Source of the DNA: Punica granatum
Lineage: Eukaryota > Streptophyta > Magnoliopsida > Myrtales > Lythraceae
Assembly (NCBI RefSeq): GCF_007655135.1
Contig: NC_045134.1
Coordinates: 12,978,982 to 13,042,981 of the forward strand
Reading direction: 5' to 3'
DNA length: 64,000 nucleotides
A program made the position numbers and the translations under genes. Numbering within the stretch: position 1 is the stretch's first letter; every line of letters starts with the position of its first letter. Positions 23,864 through 35,034 of the stretch are shown here, piece by piece. The notes beneath the pieces are model-generated. The model was not told the DNA's origin. It did not search any database and was given only the letters and a program-made list of their open reading frames with translations.

Positions 23864-25038
23864 GGAGTAAAATGCACTTTGCCTCCCAATCTTTGAGTCC
23901 AGTATTACCTCCTAACCTTTGAAAATTCACGTCAAACCCCCGACCTATTAAGGGATAAGCGCTGTGCATCCTATGTTTAATTTTCGGACACTTTTCCGGT
24001 CAGAAAATGTCACATGCTCCTCATGTGACTAATTTAAAGGTCAAAAGGGTCCATATACAATTAATTGAATTGGAAGAAAAAAATCAGCAAAAAAAATTGA
24101 ATTGAAAATGAAAAAGAAAACATTGTTTGTATTCAGGATCAACATGCGAATTGCTCACTATTTTGTATTGGGGAATACAGACATCTTGATTCATGTTTTC
24201 ATTGCCAAATATGTTTGCTCAACAATTTGCATTTTCTGATTCAGATCACAGTGATGATACACAAAGACAGATCTTGGATCGATTTCCTTTATCCTTCCCA
24301 AGAAAATGGGAAATCCAATAGAGTTGCACTCGAAGAACAGGGCAGAAGGAAGGATTGAGATCATCTCTTGACAAAGAATATGCCATGAAGCAACACGGTC
24401 TGTAATTTTTTTTTTAACCATCAACATCAATTCTTGGGCTTTGCAAGAGTTGGGAAAGACACGATTTTCAAATCGGGGTATTGCAATCCAAAAGGAAAAT
24501 GTTAGCTTGTGTATTGCAATACGTCATCAGAAGGGCAATAAAACACAATCAGAGATATGGAGAGAACATTAGGATATAGTGAAGATGATGAACTATGAAC
24601 AATTTTATCAAGCATATTGGATACTCTGGACTTATTCAAGTCCCTGGGATCAAATGCTCGGCTCTCCACCATCGTTGTATTTTGGTAGTGAAAAATCCTC
24701 CCACTTGATAGGTTAGTTGAGTTGGGTGTCAAGAGGGATAATATCATCTTGGAAGAGATAGAGGTGACGATGGGTGGTGCAGCGGTGCCATTAGCCATGC
24801 CCAAGTCCTCCCGTTTATTTATTTATTTTTGTTTTTAATGCAATTGATCATATATGGACCTTTTTTACCTTTGAATTAGTCACTTAAGGTGCATGTGACA
24901 TTTTCTGGCCGGAAATTAAAATGAAGGTGCACGGTGCTTATTCTTTAATGTGTTGGGGGGTTTGATGCAAATTTTCAAAGGTTAAGAAATAATGTGCAAC
25001 TAAACTCAAAGGTTAGGAGGTAAAGTGTATTTTACTCT
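23864..25038. mobile_element. MULE-like inverted-repeat element, possible Pack-MULE
   Basis: Imperfect inverted repeats of about 200 bp: the left arm starts GGAGTAAAATGCACTTTGCC, and the right arm reversed starts AGAGTAAAATACACTTTACC. Both then carry ACCTTTGAAAATT, CAAACCCCC and CCAGAAAATGTCACATG-like blocks at the same spacing. Flanks are T-rich (nine T against CTTTTTTTC), compatible with a 9-bp duplication but not diagnostic. The roughly 700-bp interior (about 24110-24800) is unlike the arms and has two minus-strand open stretches, 24804-24502 and 24430-24191, of 100 and 79 codons. These look more protein-like than chance but belong to no family I recognise. An internal captured gene fragment would make this a Pack-MULE. 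Confidence 0.66.
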
Positions 25039-25269
25039 CTTTTTTTCATTGTTTTGGAACATCCGACTTGGTTATTCCCCTGTCCTTTTATAAAAAATAG
25101 ATGATTACGAGGCGAGAGCCGAAAGTATTACTTATAATAGCAGGAAAATTTTATTGCCTATATAAACCTGATATTTTCTTTTAATTTTTAACTGCATCAA
25201 ACTACAGAGCATCCTAACATGAAGATACAGTAGAAATAAAATATATCTGTCTAACGCTATTTTCGCATC

Positions 25270-25697
25270 CAGGAGCGGATCCACGTCGGTAGAAGTGGGT
25301 CAGCTGACCCACTCGATTTTGGTAAAAAATTAAAAGTTATTTTTGCTGGATGGTAAAAAAAATGTTAAAAGAAGAAAAAGTGGTTCTATTTCCCATAATT
25401 TTAATGTTTTGGTAAATTATAAAATAATTATGGTGTAAAACATAATTTGAATCCACTAATTTCTCTTTCACTCCTTTACATGTGGAAAAAATAAAATTGT
25501 AGAGTCAATTATAGATGATACCTCTCAATTCTCCTTCCAAACTAATATAAAAGAACCCTTACAGTTGTTTTAATTTTAATATTATATTAATCGTGGAACC
25601 CATGCATCGCACAAGATCTAACATAGTTCTTTTATTAGAGAAAAAAATTAAAACAATCGCCTTTAAAAAATAGAGGAAATCACGTGCACCCCTGGCA

Positions 25698-25732
<35 letters not shown>

Positions 25733-27144
25733 GAGTTCAATCGTGTCTTATGTTAATGACATACATAAAATTGGAGATTCTGAAAATTGTACATAACTTT
25801 ATGCCGGAGAAAAGACAAAAAAGTTGAAGAGTTCACCTTTACGTCTAATGATAGACATACTAAAATATATTCGCATGCGTGCCAAAAATTAAAGAACTTG
25901 CGTCTAGTGGTAACAATAATTTTTTAGAGCCAAATTGGTCACAATTTATGTGTGGCACTTTCGCCTTATATAGATATCATATCATATCTATATTTATAAA
26001 AAAATATAATATGATTTGTTTTTTGAAAATCAACTGTATAATCCATCATATCTATGATAAATATGATATGATCGATTTGATTTATTAAAAAAAGTAAATA
26101 TGAACTTACGTGATTTATTTTATCTAAATCATTTCATAAAATATTTATATTTTTAAAAAATTCAAAAATTGAAAAAATAATATTTGGTCTTGCAAATCTA
26201 TATCTATATGTTTTGAAAATTTTTAAAAGATTTATTTTCTAAAAAGAGCTCGAAAAACCGAGAAAACAACAACCAGCTCTACAAATCTAGATTTATATGT
26301 TTTAAAAAATTTAAAATTTCATTTCCAAAAATCGCTCAATATTTGAGAAAATAATCAAGACAGTCCCGCAAATCTAAATTAGTATGTTTCGAAAAAATTA
26401 AAAATTCGTTTTTAAAGAAAGCTAAAATATGACATAATAATGACCGCCACGAATCTATATTTATATATTTTCAAAATTTTTAAACAGATTTATATCTTAA
26501 AAAAAACTAAAAAATCTGAGAAAATTTCATTCAACAACTTGCCGTTTTGAGACTATCTGACTAGGCCGAACATGTTCTTGCTTTCATATATACTAGAGAA
26601 TACCCACGTTACACACGGAAGGCATACCTCAAAATAAAAAAAAGTAAGTATTGGAGTTGAGAGTCCGAGAGTGGATAGAACAAAATAATGAGAGAATGAC
26701 ATGTAGGAGGAACAAGAGAGAGGAAAACAATATCAAATGGACAATATTGTCCTTCAATTTTTCTATTTTATTTTGAATTTTATGATATTTAAAGTAGGAA
26801 TAAAATGTTATTTTCGATCTTTCAACCATCCTAAAAATGTGGAGGTTATTACAAAATCCAACTCTTGCTTAAATAATAGTGTGTATATATATATATATAT
26901 ATATATAGATTCTACTTAATGTTTCAGTTTTTGAATTTTTTTTTGTTACAAACTATTACAAAAATTTGAACTCATCTTAAATTATAAGCCTACTTATCCT
27001 ATTATCCCCTTAATAATTAGATATAGTGAACAACCCTTGCATTTTGGTGATTTTACAACCTAAGGTCATCGTGAGTGGTTAGGAGAATATAGCAAGTTCA
27101 TAATATTATTACTCCCGTTGTGCTTGGATCTTGGATCCGCCCTG
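25270..27144. mobile_element. non-autonomous hAT transposon
   Basis: Terminal repeats CAGGAGCGGATCCACG (25270) and, reversed from 27144, CAGGGCGGATCCAAG belong to the CAGGGGCGGA-type hAT ends. They are flanked by a perfect 8-bp duplication TTCGCATC (25262-25269 and 27145-27152), the size made by hAT transposases. The 1875-bp interior is AT-rich with a poly-A/(AT)n tract near 25698-25730 and an (AT)n tract near 26883-26906. No transposase frame exists, so any movement needed a trans-acting hAT transposase. Confidence 0.86.
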
Positions 27145-27152
27145 TTCGCATC

Positions 27153-27741
27153 CCTTTATATGAGAATATCAGCAGTTTCCTTGTCCATGTCTTCATGCTT
27201 CATGTCGAATGATTATAGATCTGGTAGAAATACGAACTAGAGTCTACAAGTGGGCTTCGTTGTGAGTGTGGAAATGCAATCTTATCAAACCAAATACACA
27301 AAGTGTAGGGTTATACCAATCAACATATGCAACATATGTTCGAACAATTTTGACTAGACAAAATACAAACAAAAACCGTTATTCTTGAGATGCACTCAAA
27401 CTTTATGCAACAGCACACATAGGGAGAGAGTGAGTGAAAGATAATATATAACATAAAGGCCATAGAATTATATAAGCCTGCAAGCACTTTGGTCATAAAG
27501 TTCACAAGCAATTTATTCCACACACATATTTGTCCGTTACTAGTTCTGACAAACACAAAGCATACAAACTCCGCATGCCGGGCGAGGAGGTTTCTTAGAC
27601 ATCACATATTGCAGAGACACACACACCAGAAATGCTTACATATTAATTGCTAGTGGAATTGATTGTGCGATCACACATAGACCAACCACGAAACCAAAAC
27701 CCTTTCCACACAGTTCTCTTAGTTGTTAATTGCAGGAGGTT
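27153..27741. other. 3' flank of PISTILLATA
   Basis: Between the hAT element and the PI stop codon (PI is read leftwards). It probably holds the PI 3' UTR and polyadenylation region. Nothing else was recognised. Confidence 0.4.
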
Positions 27742-30390
27742 TCACATATGATCCTGCAGATTTGGCTGGAAAGGCTGCACGCGGAAGGCGAAAGGGCCCT
27801 GAGAGTGGTAGTCCCTGAGCCTCTGGTAGTATTCTGCCTCCTTCACATTTTCGGCTGCCATAGCCATTTCCCGTTGTTGTTGTTGCTGCTGCCACCAAGA
27901 CAAAAATAACGGGAACCATTGTAAAGAGCTAGTGAGATATCGTTTTGTAAAAATGGATCGTTGATTTTTCGGGGAGAAAAATAAAGGTTCTTAGTAGATT
28001 GATTGAGTAATATATAATATCATCAGATTGGACAGGCTATACTATGGATTATCTTGTTTTCCAGAGAAAAAAAGGATAGATGATCGTGCTACGAATTTTG
28101 GTATGGGAAAGGATGATCAAACCAATGATGCTCAACTAAGATTCACGTGGACAGAAGTTTTCTTCCATTTGACAGGCATCAATATACAAATGCAATGAGC
28201 AAGAGCGTGATCATGGAGCTTATATATATGAATCGGGAATTGGATACCTTTATATGACAATAAAAACAAATATAACTAAACAGAATGCAAGAAGAAAACA
28301 GATCATTCATTCAGATGAGAGACTCTTGTACTTGAATGAATCCTCGTTGATTCGAAAAGTTTTGTTAAAGTAGTAAATAATAAACCGAACCTGCATTCCT
28401 TAAACAAGCTTAAAGAGCTTTTTTAATAAGTTGGTGGTAGTTCTTCAAAGGCTTAGGCCTCTCTTTTGAGTGGATTGGGGGAGCAGGTTTGGATTGAAAT
28501 GTATTGAGACAAACAAAGAGTCATTCACACATTTGCAAGTATGGCTTTGCTTAAGAAGTCCGGGTGGGTGAGTGAAGCACAGATTACCAGAATATAATTG
28601 AGCTCTTTGTTCTCCTCCTCCAACATCTTTGTCTGCAATTTCGATCAAAATGAAGTAATCGAAGTTAACCCAATGACTAATAACTCCAATCAACAATTTT
28701 CAAGAGTTACATTTATACGTATTTATTTATTTAGTGCTTACATTTCTCCTGTGAGTCTTGACAATCTCCGACTGTAAAAAGATACAAGATATATATGTAA
28801 ATGAATAAGTAATAAATATTATCTAACAAAGTGAAGTTTTTAAAGCAGGATGTGGTAATCTAGAAGTTTCATAAGAAAAAGAAAAGGAAGAATGCGCAAT
28901 AGATTAATTGCTTTTGTTTCACAAGGTTTACAAAGTTTTTTCACATGCTAATGTACTCGTAGTTCAAGTACTCGCCTGTTGGTGTCGAACACAAGTAAGG
29001 CCCTGTTCAAGAGCATCCTCAAGTGCAATGAGCTCTCTATGAGTCAAGGATGTGATATCCTCTCCCTTCAAGTGCCTACAAAATCTCGAAAGAAGATAGA
29101 CTTTAGATATCAGTCTATAATTTCAAATTTACCGTCACAAACAGGTGTAGAAAAGAATCATAGAATTGATAGGAGAGTCGTCTCACGGTTAGGTAAATTC
29201 AACATGCGGCACATAGACCATCGGGCACTCATGTACAACGATTTTTGCCTCAAAGCTCAAAATGTTCAAAACATGGAACAAATGTATAGTAATGTAAGTT
29301 GATGGTTTGGACAACCATGGGGTATTCACTATTCAATAATGTCAGGGTTCGAGAGATTGATAAAAATTGAAGTAGATAACTCACCTGAGCTTGATCTGGA
29401 GGCTGTCATTCTCCTTTTTGACACGGTCCACTTCATTGCTGAGATTCTAAGAACAATTTTCACACGATTTTGAAAAACCCTAGCTGTTAGTACACTAATG
29501 TATTTCACCAAATTAAGAAACAGCTAAAGACACGGCGGATTTTTCGACAAACTCCCTAGCTATAGCTTTTAGGTCTGCAAATAAATGAAGATCTAATATG
29601 TTCCATCAGGGAACCAAAAATCAACTCTTCAAGCTGTTGCAAGTTTTGCACATAAAAGGGAATTGCAGGAGGATGTTAAGTTACCAGATCTGTTCATAGC
29701 TGTTGCATTTCGTACTATTTTTAATTTTTTTAAATTTTTTTTGGTATATAAAATAATGAAATTTTGTACTATGAAATCTCAAGATCACACCAATTATGGA
29801 TCTGTTCATGAAACTCATTACTCATGTTTCTTGAAATATTTTAAGGAAAGAAAAATCATCCTCCTCGGAGAAAAACACAAATAAAACAAACACATACGAA
29901 AGATTTCGACCTAGGGTTTGCAACAAAACATATATTATATGAAAAGAAAAGGAGAATAATTCCAAAGAAGAAGAAGAAGAAGAAGAAATAAGTCACCTCA
30001 TGCTTAGCATCCCAGAGCCTCTTCCCGGACAGCCTGTGGTAGTGCTCCAGTATATCGACCAACCTTCCATATTCATGAAACACACACACAGAGACATATA
30101 GACATATTTTTCAAAATTATTATTTCGTAAAGAACCATGAAAATCATCAAAAAAGGAAAAAAAAAAAAAAAACTAATTGTAAGGGTTCATGATTATTAAT
30201 ACGTGGTGGAGGGGCTGCAGTATTCGTGCATCTTGCCGGAGCTGGCGTAGATGATGAGGGAGACTTTGGCATCGCAGAGGACAGTGATCTCCTTGGCCTT
30301 CTTGATGATGCCATTCCTCCTCTTGGAGTATGTGACCTGCCTGTTGCTTGAGTTCTCTATCCTCTTGATCTCAATCTTCCCTCTCCCCAT
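27742..30390 (-). CDS. PI: B-class floral homeotic MADS-box protein PISTILLATA/GLOBOSA
   Basis: Seven coding exons on the minus strand: 30390-30203 (188 nt), 30063-29997 (67), 29446-29385 (62), 29075-28976 (100), 28771-28742 (30), 28632-28588 (45), 27888-27742 (147 with stop). They total 639 nt and 212 residues, normal for PI. The MADS domain is residues 1-60 ([20 protein letters not shown] ... [18 protein letters not shown]). The I and K domains follow ([10 protein letters not shown]..., then [10 protein letters not shown] encoded by the 30-nt exon diagnostic of the PI lineage). The C-terminal PI motif is [16 protein letters not shown] forms an obligate heterodimer with AP3/DEF that binds CArG boxes to specify petals and stamens. 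All introns are GT-AG except intron 4 (28975-28772), whose donor is CAG|GCGAGT. Exon 7 has a tandem acceptor (GCAGCAG), which could add or drop one Gln. SINE-like repeats lie within 800 bp upstream. Confidence 0.96.
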
Positions 30391-30544
30391 CTCTCTCTGA
30401 TCTCTCTTCTCTTGATCTCTTCTCCTCCTTCTTTAAACCCACCTAATATGCCTCTCTTTCTTGCAAATAAAGAAGACAGGCAGGAGATATAAAGGGTAAG
30501 GAGAGATGAGGGAGACACCATTAGGGGAATAATAAAAAGATAAA

Positions 30545-30720
30545 AAGGTCTGGTGCAGCAGCATTGCACTCGATCTGGGATTCAGAGGTTTTAGGTTCGA
30601 TTCTCACTAGTGGAATTCCTTATGCATGCTAGGCTTGCATCGCTCTAGTTGATAACCGAATAGGACTAATCTCAGTAAAAATAGGCTGAGATATCTATGA
30701 ATATCTCACTTGAAAATTAA
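30545..30720 (+). repeat. SINE-like sequence upstream of PI
   Basis: Contains GGTTCGATTCT (30594-30604), a good match to the pol III B box GGTTCGANNCC, with a weak A-box-like stretch about 40 bp before it. Both lie in a non-coding block. No A-tail or target duplication was seen, so this is tentative. Confidence 0.35.
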
Positions 30721-30967
30721 GAGACTACTGACAAATGAGATTTACGTCAGTGACACATGTCCTCGCTTGGTAACTTAAATTTAGAGGTTCCATAGATTTT
30801 CTATTTTCTCGTATTAGGCTCATTTATAATTGAAAAAATTAAGACAGTACTCGACTCAAAATTTCATCATGTGCTACGTACTATAGTCCTTAATCTTTTT
30901 AAAGATGTGGGTCTAAGTTGTTTTTCCAATCCTCATATATGAATCTGTAAAGTACTATAGCATAACT

Positions 30968-31150
30968 AACGAGGGTTGTTTCAAGTGATTCAACGCTTGT
31001 TCTCCTGAAATTAAGATCTCATGTTCGAATTTTGTGAATGGAGAAAATCCACGCTGAGAGAACTTTACCCCTTAGTGTGCCGATTCGGCTCAAACTGGAT
31101 TAGTCATGGCCTAATGGACTTCTAAATACCAATTACACTAGAAAAAAAAA
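30968..31150 (+). repeat. tRNA-derived SINE-like element
   Basis: A tRNA-like head (GTTTCAAGTGATTCAACGC as A-box region, TGTTCGAATTTT at 31022-31033 as B box) is followed by an unrelated body and a terminal A-run (about 31141-31149). This layout is that of a tRNA-derived SINE. No target duplication was identified. Confidence 0.5.
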
Positions 31151-33405
31151 GTTTTAAGTTAAAAAAAAAAGCGTGTAACATTAATATTTGAAACTCTTAT
31201 CTTCATGTAACATCGATACATCTATATAATATATAAAATTGACTCCCAACCTAATATTTAGGGGTAAAATAGTAAAAGTCTTACTAATTCATATATTAAT
31301 ACCAATATATTATAATGAAATTAAATGATAATAATTTATTATTATGAGTAATAATGATATAAGGGAAAAGAGAAATTAAAGGTTCATTAGATAAATTATT
31401 AAAATCAATTTATTCAAAATCATGAACACTTATTATATAAAAAAAATCATAGGAGAATATAAAAAGTCCAAAAGTTTAAAGGTCTTATAATTACTATTCT
31501 TTTACCGAACAAAATCGAGAATTTGGACTTAACATAATTTTTTAAAATTATTTTATTAAAAAATTTCGTTGATAATTAAAATGATAATTATGTACACAAA
31601 TCTTTACATATAATTCTCAAATTAAATATTTATAATTGTAACATAAAATTTACCATTTTCAAATTTGTAGAATAAAAAAAAAGATGAAAAATTGTAGTGT
31701 ACGCAAACTCTCTTCTCCATATCAACTATTATTTTCATAGGTCATTTTTTTATTATAAAATTTCTTGAACAAAATCCATGCAACACACGAGTTGAACATC
31801 CTCGTATATATATAAAGTTGATTACGGGGGCAAAACAATAAATTCATTACTAATTCATATGCTAATATACTATATTAAAATTAACATATATTATTTAATA
31901 TTATAATTAATAATAAAAATATGTATGAATATAAAGAAAATATTCAAAGAAAATAATATTTGAAAATTTCAAGAATATTTGAAAATTTCGATCATATATA
32001 GTTATTTCATTAATAAATAAATATATTCATAATTAAGAAAATTAAAAAGTATTTATAATTATATAAAATTAAAATCAATATAAAAATGTTAAGAATTATA
32101 GCTAATCTTATAGAAGCTTAATTAAGTCAATTTTTCATTTAGTGATTAGGTCATTTTATCTTAAAGTATTCAAATTTAAGAAAATTAATATATGAACTAT
32201 CAGTCATAATAAACAACAAGCAAATATTGAAGTTTTAAAAATCTTGATAGGCTATGGGAGTATTAATTATTCTTTCATTAGATAAAACTAACGATTTGAT
32301 CTAAAATATTTAAAGTTTAAATAAATTTTTGTAGAAATTATATTGATAATTGTGATAATGTATATATTACATGAATTCCTTACTTAAGAACTTTTGATAT
32401 TTTATATATATATATATATATTCTTCTATCAAAAGTCTGAATTTACTGCATTTAAAATTTATACAATATAAAAATTAAACTTTTACATGTTGATATAAAT
32501 TATAAATTTTAGAAATTATAGTTTTCATATTTAAATTTTTATAAGATTTTTTTTAACAAAATTCGTGCAACACATGGATCCGATAAACCAGTCTTCATAT
32601 GAGATGTTATGTACTCACATATCAATTCTTAACTATTATGCATAAATGAAGTAGACGACATTTTAGAATCAAATAAGTTGTCCACACGATTGAGCATTTG
32701 TTTTTGTTTTTTTTTTGTTTTTTGTCTTCCGAAAGTATATGTAATTAAATGCTTTTTATGTTTTAGAATTAAGATATAGATATATGGATGTGGAAAGAGA
32801 ATTATTGGAAAGAAAAAGGAGGGAAAAAAAAAAGGAGGAGGAAAAAGGAAAAGGACGGGGGAGCATGGGTTAATGGGAAAGGGGTAAGTTAAAGACTAAA
32901 GAACATTTCTATTATGGGTTAAGAGGACCATAAACTTTCGGAGTGGCAGAACAAGTAAGGGTTTGTTCATGGGGCTCTTGACAAAGCCAACCCAACTGCT
33001 ATTGGCACTGATGTCTTTATGTTTGATTTTATTGCTTTTGCAATTGGTCTCCATTTTCACCCAAGTGACCAGTGGTCCCTTTCCCCACTTCTCTGACGAC
33101 TCAACTTGTGTGTTATACTGCCAAAAAAAAACTTTGTAAGAAACGTTCCGGTTTCACTAATATTCATATAAATATCCCCTAAGTTCAAGGGATAGGTCAG
33201 TCCGGGCATATGCTTGTAAATGGCCTAGTATGACTTTTAGTGCGACTTAAATGCGGGATCAACTTCACCAAGTCTCTTCCTTTAACCATCAAGCCAACTA
33301 TTTTGGAATAATAATAATAATAATAATAATTAAATAAATAAATGACCTTTGTAGCTCTGCCACTTTACTAAGTAGACTATACTAGCAGCTGTGAACTTCC
33401 GTTAT

Positions 33406-33440
<35 letters not shown>

Positions 33441-34341
33441 ATAAACACACTGATTTTTTAAACTACATTATCTTTTACTTATATTGTCTGTGAGTAAATA
33501 TAATTTCCGTGAAATTATGTTCCTGTTTTTTACGTGAAATTAATATTAGGGTATAAACATAATTTCCTGCACGCTCTTGAGTTTGTGTTTGATGGTTGGG
33601 CATAGATCATACATCTATATGTACAGAAGTTATTTATTTATTCTCATGAAATGAGAGCTTCTCATGTAAGCATTTTAGAGCTATACTCTTAGGTCATGAT
33701 TGCCTGTTTCTTGGTGCTCCCATCGTCAACACCTATATGTAAGTGTCTATATATATATATATATATATAAGAGATTTTTCATTTAACCAACGAATTAGAT
33801 AGTTTATATACCTTAATACTTCCTAAACTCATAAATGTGAAGATAATGCAAGAACGTTCGTCATTCTTCCCATTATGTGTACCTATTTAACAGCAATTTA
33901 AATATCCGAATATACTATTAAATCATTTTCATACTTATTTAACCGGCATGGCACAATGGACTATTTATAATTCATCGTATCATATTACATATCAAATACT
34001 ATAATATGCTATATTAACATTTACTTTCTTAGTAATTCAAAATATTTTTTAAACATAATAAATTTTATAAAAGGGTTTATATTCAATGAAAAATAATAAA
34101 TGAACACGTAACTTTGTAATTAAATTTAATACTTTTAGTAATTCAACAATACTCAAATTGAATTTCAGTCAGAAAATCATCCAACGACAGAGTTTGTTGT
34201 CTTCTAATTTGCTACACGTAAAATATACGGATTTGGCCCTTGCTTGTAATTGACACGTGTCCCCTTGTCAGTGCTTGGAAGTTTTCTTCTTCTTCTTCTT
34301 TTGGCTAGATAATGCACAATATTATTAATCCGTAGTAGCAT
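31151..34341. other. AT-rich intergenic region
   Basis: Very AT-rich, with no coding frame. Two similar stretches, each about 600-750 bp long (about 31220-31800 and 31800-32585), open with TATATATAAA(A)TTGA(T/C)T and close with CAACACA(C/T)G(A/G) phrases. They may be old copies of one non-coding transposon. Simple repeats occur at 32399-32421 (AT), 33308-33332 (AAT), 33408-33437 (AT) and 33749-33768 (AT). Confidence 0.45.
33408..33437. repeat. (AT)n microsatellite
   Basis: About 15 uninterrupted AT units; likely to be length-variable between individuals. Confidence 0.85.
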
Positions 34342-35034
34342 CTACATAAGGTTAGAACACCCCTCATAAGTACATAGAAAGTGAAAATTTGACATAGAAT
34401 CGAACTGGCCCAAGTCATGAGCGAGAGAGTTATCCGACTTTGGGATCCAAGTACATAACCATTCAGTAAAAAGATTTAACACACTAATAATATCCAAAAC
34501 TATACTCCTAATCTCCCATAGTGCATCGTGTGGGTATAAAATGGCATTCACTAAAAGCATGGCGTTACAACGTAGCCAAATCTTTCGCCATCCTCTGTCA
34601 GCAGCTATGGACAGAGCAAGAAGGACAGATTTGGCTTCTGCTTACAGTGGCTTTGCTTCACGCGAGATTTGGAACCATGAGAGTGCTGCTGGTCTATTTG
34701 GTCGCTGTGAGACACCAGTAAGGCATGATCTGTTGATGTTCCAGGTTGCATCAGTGCTAATGAAGCCCCACTCATATCTTGTAGGTTTCAACCTTGATTC
34801 TAGCTATTGTGATGCGAATGCCAAGATTCCTTCTTGTTGTCCCATGTTGTGTCCAGTGCTGGAGGGCTCCCTGTATGTCCTCTTGATTTTTTTGACAGTT
34901 TCATGTAGGTCTGTAGATTTACCTACATATAAGACATCATTTCGTGAGATCCACAATTGATAAAGAGTAATGGCGATATATAATGAAAAGCAAGCTTTAT
35001 CATAGAGTTTGTAATCAAGGTAGATGAAGGGCAA
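34342..35034 (-). pseudogene. LINE-type RNase H domain remnant
   Basis: Read on the minus strand from about 35034. A block ending LYQLWISRNDVLYVG resembles the segment before the RNase H domain of plant LINEs (the 'W..RN...F' motif). Next comes an RNase H-like domain in another frame: STDATWNINRS (first catalytic Asp), a stop, AEAKSVLLALSIAADRGW (catalytic Glu), IWLRCNAMLLVNAI (the third Asp position reads CNA), and WIPKSDNSLAHDL. In live elements this domain removes the RNA strand during target-primed reverse transcription. At least one in-frame stop, a frame change and a lost Asp make this dead. Reverse transcriptase and endonuclease parts are absent. Confidence 0.6.

Noticed and set aside
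31220..32590. Two Helitron-like AT-rich stretches with TATATATAAA starts and CAACACA(C/T)G ends
   Set aside because: No 3' hairpin followed by CTRR could be identified and no Rep/helicase sequence is present; kept only as unassigned AT-rich repeats.
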